Both the position numbers and the translations under genes were made by a program. From NCBI GenBank assembly GCA_905181995.1, contig CAJIZO010000163.1, positions 1 to 36,443 on the forward strand: 36,443 nucleotides of DNA. The letters are read 5' to 3'. The notes under the pieces are model-generated. The model saw only the letters and a program-made list of their open reading frames with translations, searched no databases and was not told where the DNA came from. The stretch comes from Flavobacteriaceae bacterium TMED48. Its GTDB lineage: Bacteria > Pseudomonadota > Gammaproteobacteria > Pseudomonadales > Porticoccaceae. Positions 26,937 to 35,186 of the stretch are shown one piece after another. Every line of letters begins with the position of its first letter. Within the stretch, counting starts at the first letter, position 1.

Positions 26937-26958
26937 CTGTATAAAAAGGCGGTCATTC

Positions 26959-27564
26959 ATGCTCAAACTTACGGCTCGACAACAACAAATCTTTGATCTT
27001 ATTCGCGACAACCTTGAAGAGACTGGCTACCCGCCAACCCGCGCCGAAATCGCGCAAAAACTGGGTTTCAAGTCTGCCAACGCCGCCGAGGATCATCTCA
27101 AAGCGCTGGCCCGCAAGGGCGCTATAGAAATGATACCCGGTGCCTCTAGAGGGATACGTATTATCGACAACTACGCTGGCATCCCGATTATTGGTCAGGT
27201 GGCAGCCGGAGAACCCATACTCGCCGAACAGCATATTGAAGATTACCAAGAGGTGCCGTCGAGCACCTTCCATCCGAGCGCAGATTATTTTTTACGTGTT
27301 CAAGGTCAGAGTATGGTCGATGTCGGCATTATGGATGGTGACTTGCTAGCGGTGCACCAGCAACCCACCGCTGAGAATAAGCAAATTATCGTCGCACGGG
27401 TCGATGGTGAAGTGACCGTAAAGCGGCTCGCCAAGAGCCAAAACAAAAACGAAGTCCAATTACTTCCCGAGAATCGAGACTACCAGCCGATTGTCGTGGA
27501 TCTGCGAGCCCAACAGTTCAACATTGAAGGTCTGGCGGTTGGGATCGTCAGAGTGGCCATTTAG
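26959..27564 (+). CDS. lexA: SOS response repressor LexA
   Basis: 201 residues, full length (E. coli 202). The N-terminal winged helix begins [19 protein letters not shown] and has the recognition region [20 protein letters not shown]. The self-cleavage site is Ala83-Gly84 in QVAAGEP. The catalytic Ser118 ([11 protein letters not shown]) and Lys155 (VTVKRL) are present, so RecA-stimulated autocleavage should work. The promoter carries a canonical LexA box. In Pseudomonas lexA is followed by sulA, but no such gene is seen here. Confidence 0.98.
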   Translation: MLKLTARQQQIFDLIRDNLEETGYPPTRAEIAQKLGFKSANAAEDHLKALARKGAIEMIPGASRGIRIIDNYAGIPIIGQVAAGEPILAEQHIEDYQEVPSSTFHPSADYFLRVQGQSMVDVGIMDGDLLAVHQQPTAENKQIIVARVDGEVTVKRLAKSQNKNEVQLLPENRDYQPIVVDLRAQQFNIEGLAVGIVRVAI

Positions 27565-27599
27565 TTCGCCACTAATGATTCAACGCAACCACGGCTAAA

Positions 27600-27628
27600 A
27601 GCCACTATTTAAATCAAAAATAGTGGCT
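27600..27628 (+). terminator. Stem-loop after lexA
   Basis: A perfect 11-bp stem, agccactattt with aaatagtggct, around a 7-base loop, starts 36 bp after the lexA stop. A further CCACG/CGTGG pair flanks it. No T-run follows, so it is an atypical terminator or an RNA 3'-end stabilising structure. Confidence 0.5.
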
Positions 27629-27708
27629 TACGTGGTCTATATTCGATGACAAAAAGTCGCAATAATTAAAGTCACCATCTTGATAGCGAAGCTCTAGACA
27701 GCCGTTCG

Positions 27709-27808
27709 CTCAAAACCCTTTGGTTGATCTCAAAGCTCTCTGGTCAGTCTCAAAGCCCTCTGGTTAGTCTCAAAGCTCTCTGGTTGGTGTCAAAGCCCTC
27801 TGGTTGGT
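27709..27808. repeat. Five 20-bp tandem repeats
   Basis: Units start at 27709, 27729, 27749, 27769 and 27789, with consensus ctcaaagcyctctggttrgt. Units alternate between gctctc and gccctc from unit 2 on, which suggests the array grew partly by duplication of a 40-bp dimer. No spacers, so not CRISPR. The 20-bp period is not in phase with codons. Confidence 0.9.
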
Positions 27809-27937
27809 AGTGCCTCGGCAGTTGTTATTAGACCTGTCCCACCAAATGTGCTTGATTGGTTGCGGTAAAAGACGCGCCTGTGTTTTCTTGACCAGTATTT
27901 TTTGGCGCGGCTAGATCAAGGACGATAAAGAATCCAG

Positions 27938-27980
27938 GGCTGTTTATGGCTCATGGCTGTTTGTGGCTCAGGGCTGTTTA
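27938..27980. repeat. 17-bp tandem repeat, about 2.5 copies
   Basis: Units ggctgtttatggctcat and ggctgtttgtggctcag are followed by a partial third copy, ggctgttta. They are unrelated in sequence to the 20-bp array 130 bp away. Confidence 0.8.
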
Positions 27981-28063
27981 AAGCGCTGAGGCCTGCGTGG
28001 GAGCATTTTATCTGTTAATCAGCAACCAAGGCGAAGAGAGGTAATGCCAGTGCGATTTAGGTG

Positions 28064-28309
28064 TCAGTGCACCTGATGGCTTTTGACGGCAGTGGCTTTG
28101 CTTAAAAGGCCCTGATTCTCTTGCAAATCGATCACTTTGCGCAATCCAGCATCGACCATAGCCTTAGCGACATCAACATGGCGGTCACCCAGGTAATCGA
28201 TAACATCGGCAGCGAACTTCATGGTGACGAGTGTTCGCTGATCGCTCGCGTGTTTCAATGCAATGTCGCCATTGCCCTGCACGATCAATTCAAATTCTTT
28301 TAACGCCAT
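28064..28309 (-). CDS. Small hypothetical protein downstream of topA
   Basis: An 81-residue protein, no signal peptide or membrane helix: MALKEFELIVQGNGDIAL, then TMKFAADVIDYLGDRHVDVAKAMVDAGL, which looks like a mixed alpha/beta domain with an amphipathic helix. GGAGGA lies just upstream of ATG 28309, a strong ribosome site, which supports a real gene. It follows topA on the same strand after 86 bp and is probably co-transcribed. A small gene near topA is also present in Pseudomonas from memory, but I cannot confirm homology. The function is unknown. Confidence 0.7.
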   Translation of the reverse strand: MALKEFELIVQGNGDIALKHASDQRTLVTMKFAADVIDYLGDRHVDVAKAMVDAGLRKVIDLQENQGLLSKATAVKSHQVH

Positions 28310-28340
28310 ATGCCATCCTCCGACTGCTCACCTGTCACCG

Positions 28341-28358
28341 CGGCTAATCATTTAGCCG
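28341..28358. other. Stem-loop between topA and the small gene
   Basis: A perfect 7-bp stem CGGCTAA/TTAGCCG around the loop TCAT, in the 86-bp gap. No T-run on the minus strand, so it could be an RNA-processing or attenuating hairpin rather than a full terminator. Confidence 0.4.
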
Positions 28359-28395
28359 GGTGGTGATAGTCTACCCCGCCCGTTGCGAAACTGCA

Positions 28396-31074
28396 TTATT
28401 TTGTTGCCTTGCTGGTGCTCGCTCCCTGCCAGACGCCGTTGTTGTAGTAAGCACTCCAACCAGACGGCTTGCCGTCTTTTTCACTCCGCACGTATTGCTC
28501 TTTGGTCTTGCGACTATAGCGAATAACCGTCGGCAAACCCTGCGGATCTTTAACTGGCGCGGCCAACAAAAACTGATATTTGGCGTCGATTTGGTCGCCG
28601 TAGGGTTGCAACTCGGCCACAGTCGGAGCCCGCGTTTCGCGATGTTTTGGAAATTGGCTGGCCGCTAAAAAGATTCCCGATGCGCCATCGCGCAGCACAT
28701 AGTGGTCATCGACCTTTTCACAGCGCAACTCAGGCATCGCGATCGGATCGACCTTGGGGGGCGCAGCCTGTCCATTGCGAAGTAGCTTGCGGGTGTTTTT
28801 ACACGGCTCTCCCGGGCTCAATTCACCGGTACAACCAAAATACTTGCCAAAACGGCCGGTTTTAAGCTGCATTTCACTCCCGCACTTATCGCAGTCTATC
28901 ACTGGGCCATCGTAGCCCTTGATGACATACTGCCCGCTTTCAACGGCAAATCCTTGGCAATCAGGGTTATTACCACAGACGTGTAATTTGCGAGACGCAT
29001 CTACCAAGTAGCTGTCCATCGAGGTATTACACAATTTACATCTAAAGCGATCCAACAGTCGTTTTGACTCTGCCTCGTCGTCTTCGTCGACGTTCACCGC
29101 CTCATCGCCCGAGGTCAGGTTAATCGTCGCCTTGCAGCGCTCTTTAGGCGGCAAAGCGTAGCCAGAACATCCCAAAAATACCCCTGTACCAGCGGTTCTG
29201 ATGGTCATTGGCCGCCCGCAATCGGGCTTGTCGCAGGCAATATCGGTGACCGACGGCACATTGGCGCGCATGCCGTGATCACCGTCTTTGGCTTTGGCGA
29301 CCTGCTGGCTGAACGTGGCATAAAATTTATTTAACAGATCCTTCCAGTTCAATTTGCCCGCCGCAACCTCGTCGAGTCGCTCTTCCATATTCGCAGTGAA
29401 ACTGTAATCCATCAGATCAGAAAAACTCTCGGATAATCGGTCGGTCACTATGTCGCCGATCTTTTCAGCGTACAGGCGCCGATTTTCAATGCGCACATAA
29501 CCACGGTCTTGAATAGTGGAAATGATCGAAGCATAGGTCGATGGCCGTCCAATCCCCCGCTTTTCCAACTCTTTCACCAATGCCGCTTCCGAATAGCGCG
29601 CCGGGGGTTTGGTAAAGTGCTGTTGCGGAAGCAATGCGAGCATCGTCATCAGGTCACCGGCCGACAAATCTGGCAGTTCGACATCCTCATCATTTTTGCG
29701 GGTATTGGGCATCACGGCTAAATAACCGTCAAAGCGAGTCACCCGCCCTTTACAGGTCATTTCATAGTCTGCCGCAGCAACCGTGATGGTGGTCGAGGTA
29801 AACTCCGCAGGCGTCATCTGGCAAGCGACAAATTGTTGCCAGATAATTTGGTACAGCCGCGCCGCATCCGGCTCGACATCGGCCAGCGCACCCGGAAGGA
29901 TATCCACGTTTGACGGTCTAATCGCCTCGTGGGCATCTTGTGCACCCGACTTACTGCTGTAGGTAATCGGCTGCTCTGGCAGATATTTGGGCGCATACAT
30001 GCGTTGAATATAGTCTCTACAGGCGGTGGTTGCATCGGCGCTGAGATTGGTCGAATCGGTACGCATATAGGTGATATATCCAGCTTCATAAAGCCGCTGG
30101 GCCATCATCATGGTCTTCTTGACGCCGTAACCCAGTCGCGTGCTCGCGGCCTGCTGTAAGGTCGAGGTAATAAATGGCGCCGACGGTTTCGAGCGGGTCG
30201 GTTTATCCTCCCGCTTGGATACCGCATACTCCGCGCTACGCAAGGTCTCTAGCGCCACCTCAGTCTGTTCACCATTGGTCGGCCTGAAGGCAGCGCCACG
30301 GTATTTTTTAACATCGAAACGAACCTTGACCGCTGCGCTATCCGCGGCCTCTTGTCGATCCTCTAAGTCTGCCTGAACAGTCCAATATTCTTCGGGCTCA
30401 AAGGCGCGTATCTCTCTCTCACGCTCGACTAGCATGCGCACCGCCACCGACTGCACACGCCCAGCAGAAAGACCGCGACCGACCTTTTCCCAGAGTAGTG
30501 GCGAGGCCATAAAGCCAACCACGCGATCCAAAAAGCGACGCGCCTGTTGGGCATCTACCCTGTGAGTATTTAGCTCGCCAGGGTCGGCAAACGCATTGCG
30601 TATCGCCTTTTTGGTGATCTCGTTGAAAACCACCCGCTTATAGCGGCTAGGATCTCCGCCGATGACCTCGGTTAGATGCCAGGCAATCGCCTCTCCCTCT
30701 CTATCCATATCAGTTGCGAGATAGACGGTATCGGCGTTCTTGGCCAATTTTTTCAGTTCAGCAACAACCTTTTCCTTACCGGGTAGCGTTGCATATTGCG
30801 CCTTCCAGTCATTTTCAGGATTGATCCCCATGCTATTAAATAGCTGGCTTTTGCCCTTTTTCTCCCGGTGGATCTGTTTTTCCTCCGGGGACATCTTACG
30901 TGTCGCCGCCGCCTGCTTGGCACGCTCTTTGGGGTCGGTCGGCGTGCGACTGGCACCGGTCGGCAGATCGCGGATGTGCCCGACACTCGATTTGACCACA
31001 AAATCATTGCCAAGATAGCGGTTGATTGTCTTTGCCTTGGCAGGCGATTCGACGATAACGAGGGATTTACCCAT
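28396..31074 (-). CDS. topA: DNA topoisomerase I (type IA)
   Basis: Relaxes negative supercoils by single-strand passage. 892 residues (E. coli 865). The TOPRIM domain begins [16 protein letters not shown] and carries DMDREGE (122-128); the catalytic tyrosine is Tyr336 in [10 protein letters not shown], followed by [18 protein letters not shown]. Between residues 41 and 80 lies the Lys/Arg-rich insert seen in gammaproteobacterial TopA. The C-terminal part has three or more four-Cys zinc modules: [17 protein letters not shown] with CGNNPDC, and CDKCGSEM with GKYFGCTG. The last 90 residues form the basic tail domain. A promoter probably lies in the 141-bp gap upstream. Confidence 0.97.
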   Translation of the reverse strand: MGKSLVIVESPAKAKTINRYLGNDFVVKSSVGHIRDLPTGASRTPTDPKERAKQAAATRKMSPEEKQIHREKKGKSQLFNSMGINPENDWKAQYATLPGKEKVVAELKKLAKNADTVYLATDMDREGEAIAWHLTEVIGGDPSRYKRVVFNEITKKAIRNAFADPGELNTHRVDAQQARRFLDRVVGFMASPLLWEKVGRGLSAGRVQSVAVRMLVEREREIRAFEPEEYWTVQADLEDRQEAADSAAVKVRFDVKKYRGAAFRPTNGEQTEVALETLRSAEYAVSKREDKPTRSKPSAPFITSTLQQAASTRLGYGVKKTMMMAQRLYEAGYITYMRTDSTNLSADATTACRDYIQRMYAPKYLPEQPITYSSKSGAQDAHEAIRPSNVDILPGALADVEPDAARLYQIIWQQFVACQMTPAEFTSTTITVAAADYEMTCKGRVTRFDGYLAVMPNTRKNDEDVELPDLSAGDLMTMLALLPQQHFTKPPARYSEAALVKELEKRGIGRPSTYASIISTIQDRGYVRIENRRLYAEKIGDIVTDRLSESFSDLMDYSFTANMEERLDEVAAGKLNWKDLLNKFYATFSQQVAKAKDGDHGMRANVPSVTDIACDKPDCGRPMTIRTAGTGVFLGCSGYALPPKERCKATINLTSGDEAVNVDEDDEAESKRLLDRFRCKLCNTSMDSYLVDASRKLHVCGNNPDCQGFAVESGQYVIKGYDGPVIDCDKCGSEMQLKTGRFGKYFGCTGELSPGEPCKNTRKLLRNGQAAPPKVDPIAMPELRCEKVDDHYVLRDGASGIFLAASQFPKHRETRAPTVAELQPYGDQIDAKYQFLLAAPVKDPQGLPTVIRYSRKTKEQYVRSEKDGKPSGWSAYYNNGVWQGASTSKATK

Positions 31075-31215
31075 AGGGAACTACCTTCTCCATGTCCTTG
31101 CGAGTCCACTGCGTGGACTGCCTGGTGTTAAATTTACCGTGTCGATGACTGCGGCGAGCCAAATGTCATCAGATACCAGAAAGAGCGCATATATACGCGC
31201 TTGCATACCATTAGG

Positions 31216-31707
31216 TCAAGGTTTGGTCGATTTTTTTTCCAGCAGCTCTCGCAGATCCGACAAGCTGGCGCAAATAGCTGCCACCGCTTGAGTATCTTCT
31301 CGCTCACCCCAGGTTACACCGATACCCGATGCATTGCACAGTATTGCCGACGCGGATTCGGGCATGCCTACAATCGCTTCACCCAGTCCCTCAGAGAACC
31401 CGTTTTCAACCTCTCCTTGAAACCATCGCCAACCGGAGAATAATGATTCCCACCCTCGCTGGCTGTAGCGATGAATGACCCAGTGATCGGCCACTTTTAA
31501 TCCCCTCCAGGGCAACCGATAACAGACCGTTTCCAACCGCACCTCGTCATCGCGGGCGTCGGGCCGTCGATGGAGTATCACTTGTATTCCCGCAGTTCTG
31601 GCGTAGCTACGCAGGTGATCGATGTGCTTTTGACGCGGCGAAGAGCGCATCCACAGCAATGGCGAAATTATCGTCAAGATGACAGCCGCTATTAACAACC
31701 AAATCAT
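31216..31707 (-). CDS. Membrane-anchored hypothetical protein
   Basis: A 163-residue protein with one N-terminal membrane helix (about 2-20) followed by SSPRQKHIDHLRSYARTAGIQVIL, a pattern I associate with small gammaproteobacterial proteins of unknown function. The rest is soluble with several tryptophans (WRGLKVADHWVIHRYSQRGW) and a basic C terminus, probably cytoplasmic. It is upstream of topA on the same strand with a 141-bp gap, and divergent from the universal stress protein gene with only 66 bp between starts. I cannot assign a function. Confidence 0.75.
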   Translation of the reverse strand: MIWLLIAAVILTIISPLLWMRSSPRQKHIDHLRSYARTAGIQVILHRRPDARDDEVRLETVCYRLPWRGLKVADHWVIHRYSQRGWESLFSGWRWFQGEVENGFSEGLGEAIVGMPESASAILCNASGIGVTWGEREDTQAVAAICASLSDLRELLEKKSTKP

Positions 31708-31773
31708 TGTGTAATACTCTGTAGCGATGCCTGAAAAAATTGGTCATCGCTGGATTAAAAGGAGTTGCACGCT

Positions 31774-32223
31774 GTGTCAAGCTACCAACATATTCTCATC
31801 GGGCTCGACCTATCTGCCCAGTCGACCCAAATTATCGATCGTGTCAATCAGCTATTCGGCGGTACCACCTGCCGAGTGTCGCTATGCCATATTATAGAGC
31901 CAATTACCTTGGCATATGGTACCGATATTCCCATAGATCTCACCGAGGTGCGCTCTCAACTCTATCACAACGCCATGCAAGCACTCGACACGCTGACTCA
32001 ATCATTGATGCTAGAGGATTCTCAACAGCATGTCTTAGTCGGTGATCCGGCGCATGAAATGCACCGTTTAGCGGAAGAATTAGCGGCCGATCTGATCGTC
32101 GTAGGCACCCATGGCCGGCACGGTTTATCGCTACTCTTTGGCTCCACCAGCACGCGGGTACTGCACGGCACCGGTTGCGATATTCTCGCGGTGCGAATCA
32201 ATCAAGATGCGGGCGACAAGTAG
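31774..32223 (+). CDS. Universal stress protein (UspA family)
   Basis: 149 residues, one Usp domain: YQHILIGLDLS at the start, then the C-terminal ATP-site pattern GTHGRHGLSLLFGSTSTRVL and CDILAVR. The G-2X-G-9X-G(S/T) motif indicates the ATP-binding subtype. I chose GTG 31774 because AAAAGGAG ends 9 nt upstream; the TTG at 31765 directly abuts that site and is too close. Usp proteins are usually induced by stasis and stress. The exact subtype (UspA or UspE half) is not decided. Confidence 0.92.
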   Translation: MSSYQHILIGLDLSAQSTQIIDRVNQLFGGTTCRVSLCHIIEPITLAYGTDIPIDLTEVRSQLYHNAMQALDTLTQSLMLEDSQQHVLVGDPAHEMHRLAEELAADLIVVGTHGRHGLSLLFGSTSTRVLHGTGCDILAVRINQDAGDK

Positions 32224-32294
32224 ATATCTGCTTGATGCCAAAATACGCATAATTTAAGATCCATGATTGGGTTAAATAAAGGTGATGATCGTTG

Positions 32295-34331
32295 ATGCAG
32301 TCTCGTAACACGCAGAACTTAAGTTCTCAGAATGAAACACAGCGATCGGACAAACATCTAATTCTAGCCATACTGGGATGGACTCTGTGGTTTTTCGCCA
32401 CACCATCTGCGGCCTCACTCCCGGTCTCCAACGCACCTGTAGAGACTCAATATGCTGGTTTAACCGAGCAACGCGCACTCTACACCAAAGCGCTGCGGAT
32501 GATCGATCAGAGAAATTGGCGTGGCCTGCGCAGACTGCGCGAGGAACTCTCTGACTACCCGCTTTACCCCTATCTTCAATATGCCGATCTAACCGCCAAC
32601 ATGAGTGTGCCGCGACGCGCTGAGATCGCTGACTACCTCGATAGTAACGCCGATTCAGTGCTCGCCTATCGACTCCGATCCAAGTGGCTGGGGTATCTCG
32701 CCAAACGCGGCCAATGGACCAATTACCTCACTTATTATCGGGACGAAGAAGCCACTACTGCGCGCCGCTGTCAATTCCATATCGCCCAATACCACCGCCA
32801 ACAACGCGCCGCTGCGATTGCCGGTGGACTAGAATTATGGACCGTCGAAAACTCGCAACCGCGCCAGTGCAATGCGCTTTTTGACATTCTGATCCGCCAC
32901 GACAAAATTGATGATCAACACGCTTGGCAACGCTTTCAATTGGCATTACTGGCCAACAACTATTCGCTAGCCCGCTATACGCGACAATTTATGACCGCGC
33001 CTGCAACAAGGCGCCGCGCCGAAACGTTTTACCAGCTCGACCGGCAACCCACATCGTTTAACAAGGGCCTCGACTCACTGGCAGACGAGCCTCAAGCCGC
33101 TGCCATCGTCGCCCAAAGCCTGCGCCATACAGCTGCGCGAAATCCTCAACAGGCGATTAAAAACTGGCAACGCGCGCAACAGCGCATAACGTTAACCGAT
33201 ACCGATACAGCTGCGCTGATATCTGCCCTGGTGAAAGGTCTGATTAAAGTTGGCGACCAACAGCAGGCCGATACCTATCTGCAACAACACAGCGCCATCA
33301 TCAACACTCACCGTGACGGCGATGTCATCGAATGGCGTATTCGCCACGCGCTCAAGGCGCAGAATTGGCCCGACGTGCTGCGCTGGATCGATACGCTCTC
33401 CGCCAAACGCCAACAGCGCAGTGCGTGGCGCTACTGGCGGATTCGCAGCCTCGAGAACAGACCGCAATCAGAATCCAACGATCGCCTTCGACTGACGCGG
33501 GAACTGGCGTTAGAAAGGGATTTTTATGGCTTTTTGGCCAGCGAAAAGCTGCAGCAAAAATACAGTTTCAATCATCGGCCATTACAGGTCGATGAGGCCA
33601 CGAGCGCGCGAGTCGGCGCCATGCCAGCGTTGCTGCGCGCGCGCGAATTGTACTTTCACCAATTTATCATCGAAGCCAATCGCGAGTGGCACGCGGCGAC
33701 GCGTGAATTTGTCCAAGTCGAATGGCTGGCCGCTGCCAGCCTCACCCATCAATGGCAGTGGCACAGCCGAGCGATTATGGCCATGGCTCGAGCCCAATAC
33801 TGGGATGACATCGTCATCCGCTTTCCACTGGCCTATCAGACTTCGCTAGTGCGCGCGGCACAATCTTCGGGGGTTGCCAGCGCGACTCTATTCGCCATCG
33901 CCCGACAAGAAAGTGCTTTTGAACGACGCGCAACTTCGAGCGCTGGCGCTATAGGGCTGCTGCAAATTATGCCGGCTACGGCCCGAGAAACGGCAAGAAA
34001 GTTTGCAATTCCATACCGAAATAAAATGCAATTACGCGATATTGAAACCAATCTACCCATTGGTTCACAGTACTATAAGAGCCTGTTAAGGCGTTTTGAC
34101 AACAATCGAATACTCGCAACGGCGGCTTACAACGCAGGTCCAGATCGCGTCGCCAAGTGGCTCGCAAGAAGTCGAGGCGAACTACCGTTCGACATTTGGG
34201 TAGAACTCATCCCGTTTAAAGAAACTCGTGGTTATGTCACCAATGTCTTGATGTACTCGGCAATCTATTCTCACCGTCTCGGTATCGACACGCCGATGCT
34301 CCAAGCGAGCGAGCGAGCGCGGCTTTTATAA
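32295..34331 (+). CDS. slt: Soluble lytic murein transglycosylase Slt
   Basis: Cleaves peptidoglycan between MurNAc and GlcNAc to give 1,6-anhydro ends in the periplasm, making the substrates that NagZ later processes. 678 residues (E. coli Slt70 is 645). N-terminal signal peptide (hydrophobic LILAILGWTLWFFATPSAAS at about 25-44), a long alpha-helical superhelix region (about 60-500), then the catalytic domain with Glu539 in FAIARQESAFERRATSSAGA, GLLQIMPATA and AYNAGPDRVAKWL. ATG 32295 is preferred over the adjoining TTG 32292. tatD follows after 22 bp on the same strand. Confidence 0.95.
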   Translation: MQSRNTQNLSSQNETQRSDKHLILAILGWTLWFFATPSAASLPVSNAPVETQYAGLTEQRALYTKALRMIDQRNWRGLRRLREELSDYPLYPYLQYADLTANMSVPRRAEIADYLDSNADSVLAYRLRSKWLGYLAKRGQWTNYLTYYRDEEATTARRCQFHIAQYHRQQRAAAIAGGLELWTVENSQPRQCNALFDILIRHDKIDDQHAWQRFQLALLANNYSLARYTRQFMTAPATRRRAETFYQLDRQPTSFNKGLDSLADEPQAAAIVAQSLRHTAARNPQQAIKNWQRAQQRITLTDTDTAALISALVKGLIKVGDQQQADTYLQQHSAIINTHRDGDVIEWRIRHALKAQNWPDVLRWIDTLSAKRQQRSAWRYWRIRSLENRPQSESNDRLRLTRELALERDFYGFLASEKLQQKYSFNHRPLQVDEATSARVGAMPALLRARELYFHQFIIEANREWHAATREFVQVEWLAAASLTHQWQWHSRAIMAMARAQYWDDIVIRFPLAYQTSLVRAAQSSGVASATLFAIARQESAFERRATSSAGAIGLLQIMPATARETARKFAIPYRNKMQLRDIETNLPIGSQYYKSLLRRFDNNRILATAAYNAGPDRVAKWLARSRGELPFDIWVELIPFKETRGYVTNVLMYSAIYSHRLGIDTPMLQASERARLL

Positions 34332-34353
34332 CACTAGTAAACCGGAACCTACC

Positions 34354-35151
34354 ATGCTAATTGATATAGGCGCCAACCTATCGAGTCAGCGTTTTGACGG
34401 CGATATTGCCGAGGTCTTGCAACACGCGAAAAATGCCAATCTAGAAAAGATCGTCATCACCGGTACATCCATAGCCGAAAGCCAGGCAGCAATCGATCTA
34501 TGCACCACCCACACGGCAGATTTTCCAGATATGTTGTACGCAACTGCCGGTATACATCCGCATTCGGCCGACCAATTTGATCCGCAATCCACATCGATAA
34601 GTCTACGCCGTCTCGCAGCGCACCCATCAGTGGTTGCCATCGGCGAAACTGGCCTTGATTTTTTCCGTAATCTGGCAGCTCCTGACATCCAACAGCGCTC
34701 ATTTGAAGCGCACTTAGAACTTGCCATCGACCTCGTGATGCCGCTTTTCCTGCACGAGCGCAATGCCGCAACCAGGCAGCTGGAAATACTCAAGGCCCAC
34801 AGGGATCAATTTCATAGCGCGGTCATCCACTGCTTTACGAGCGACCGAAAAACCCTCTACAAGTATCTCGACTTAGACTTGCATATCGGTATTACCGGAT
34901 GGGTATGCGACGAGAGACGCGGTCTCGACCTGCAAAAAATTATCGCAGATATCCCCCTAAATCGACTCATGGTAGAAACCGACTCACCCTATCTACTGCC
35001 GCGTAATATGGCTTTTTCACCGAAAAATAATCGCAATGAGCCAGCTTTTTTACCCTGGGTAGTCGCTGGCATAGCCGCTCACAGAGCGGAATCTGAAGCG
35101 CAAATCATCGCTCAAACCGGCGCCACGGCCCGACAGTTCTTCAGGATCTAA
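34354..35151 (+). CDS. tatD: TatD family metal-dependent DNase
   Basis: 265 residues, close to E. coli TatD (260) along its whole length, beginning MLIDIGANL as TatD itself does rather than with the HxH motif of the YcfH/YjjV branch. Metal ligands visible: Glu98 (AIGETGLD), His134 (PLFLHERN), His159 (VIHCF) and Asp210 (METD-like VETDSPYLLPR). The segment ITGWVCDERRGLDL is almost the E. coli sequence. TatD is a 3'-5' DNA exonuclease linked to repair of oxidative damage. It is probably co-transcribed with slt. Confidence 0.95.
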   Translation: MLIDIGANLSSQRFDGDIAEVLQHAKNANLEKIVITGTSIAESQAAIDLCTTHTADFPDMLYATAGIHPHSADQFDPQSTSISLRRLAAHPSVVAIGETGLDFFRNLAAPDIQQRSFEAHLELAIDLVMPLFLHERNAATRQLEILKAHRDQFHSAVIHCFTSDRKTLYKYLDLDLHIGITGWVCDERRGLDLQKIIADIPLNRLMVETDSPYLLPRNMAFSPKNNRNEPAFLPWVVAGIAAHRAESEAQIIAQTGATARQFFRI

Positions 35152-35186
35152 CCCCCTAGACAGACTGACGCTGAGTGCTTAGACGT

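Larger units (their letters stand above)
27565..28063. other. Repeat-rich gap downstream of lexA
   Basis: 499 bp without a convincing gene. It holds a hairpin just after lexA (27600-27628), five 20-bp tandem repeats (27709-27808) and a second array of 17-bp units (27938-27980). The two genes on either side converge, so no promoters are needed here. Confidence 0.55.
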
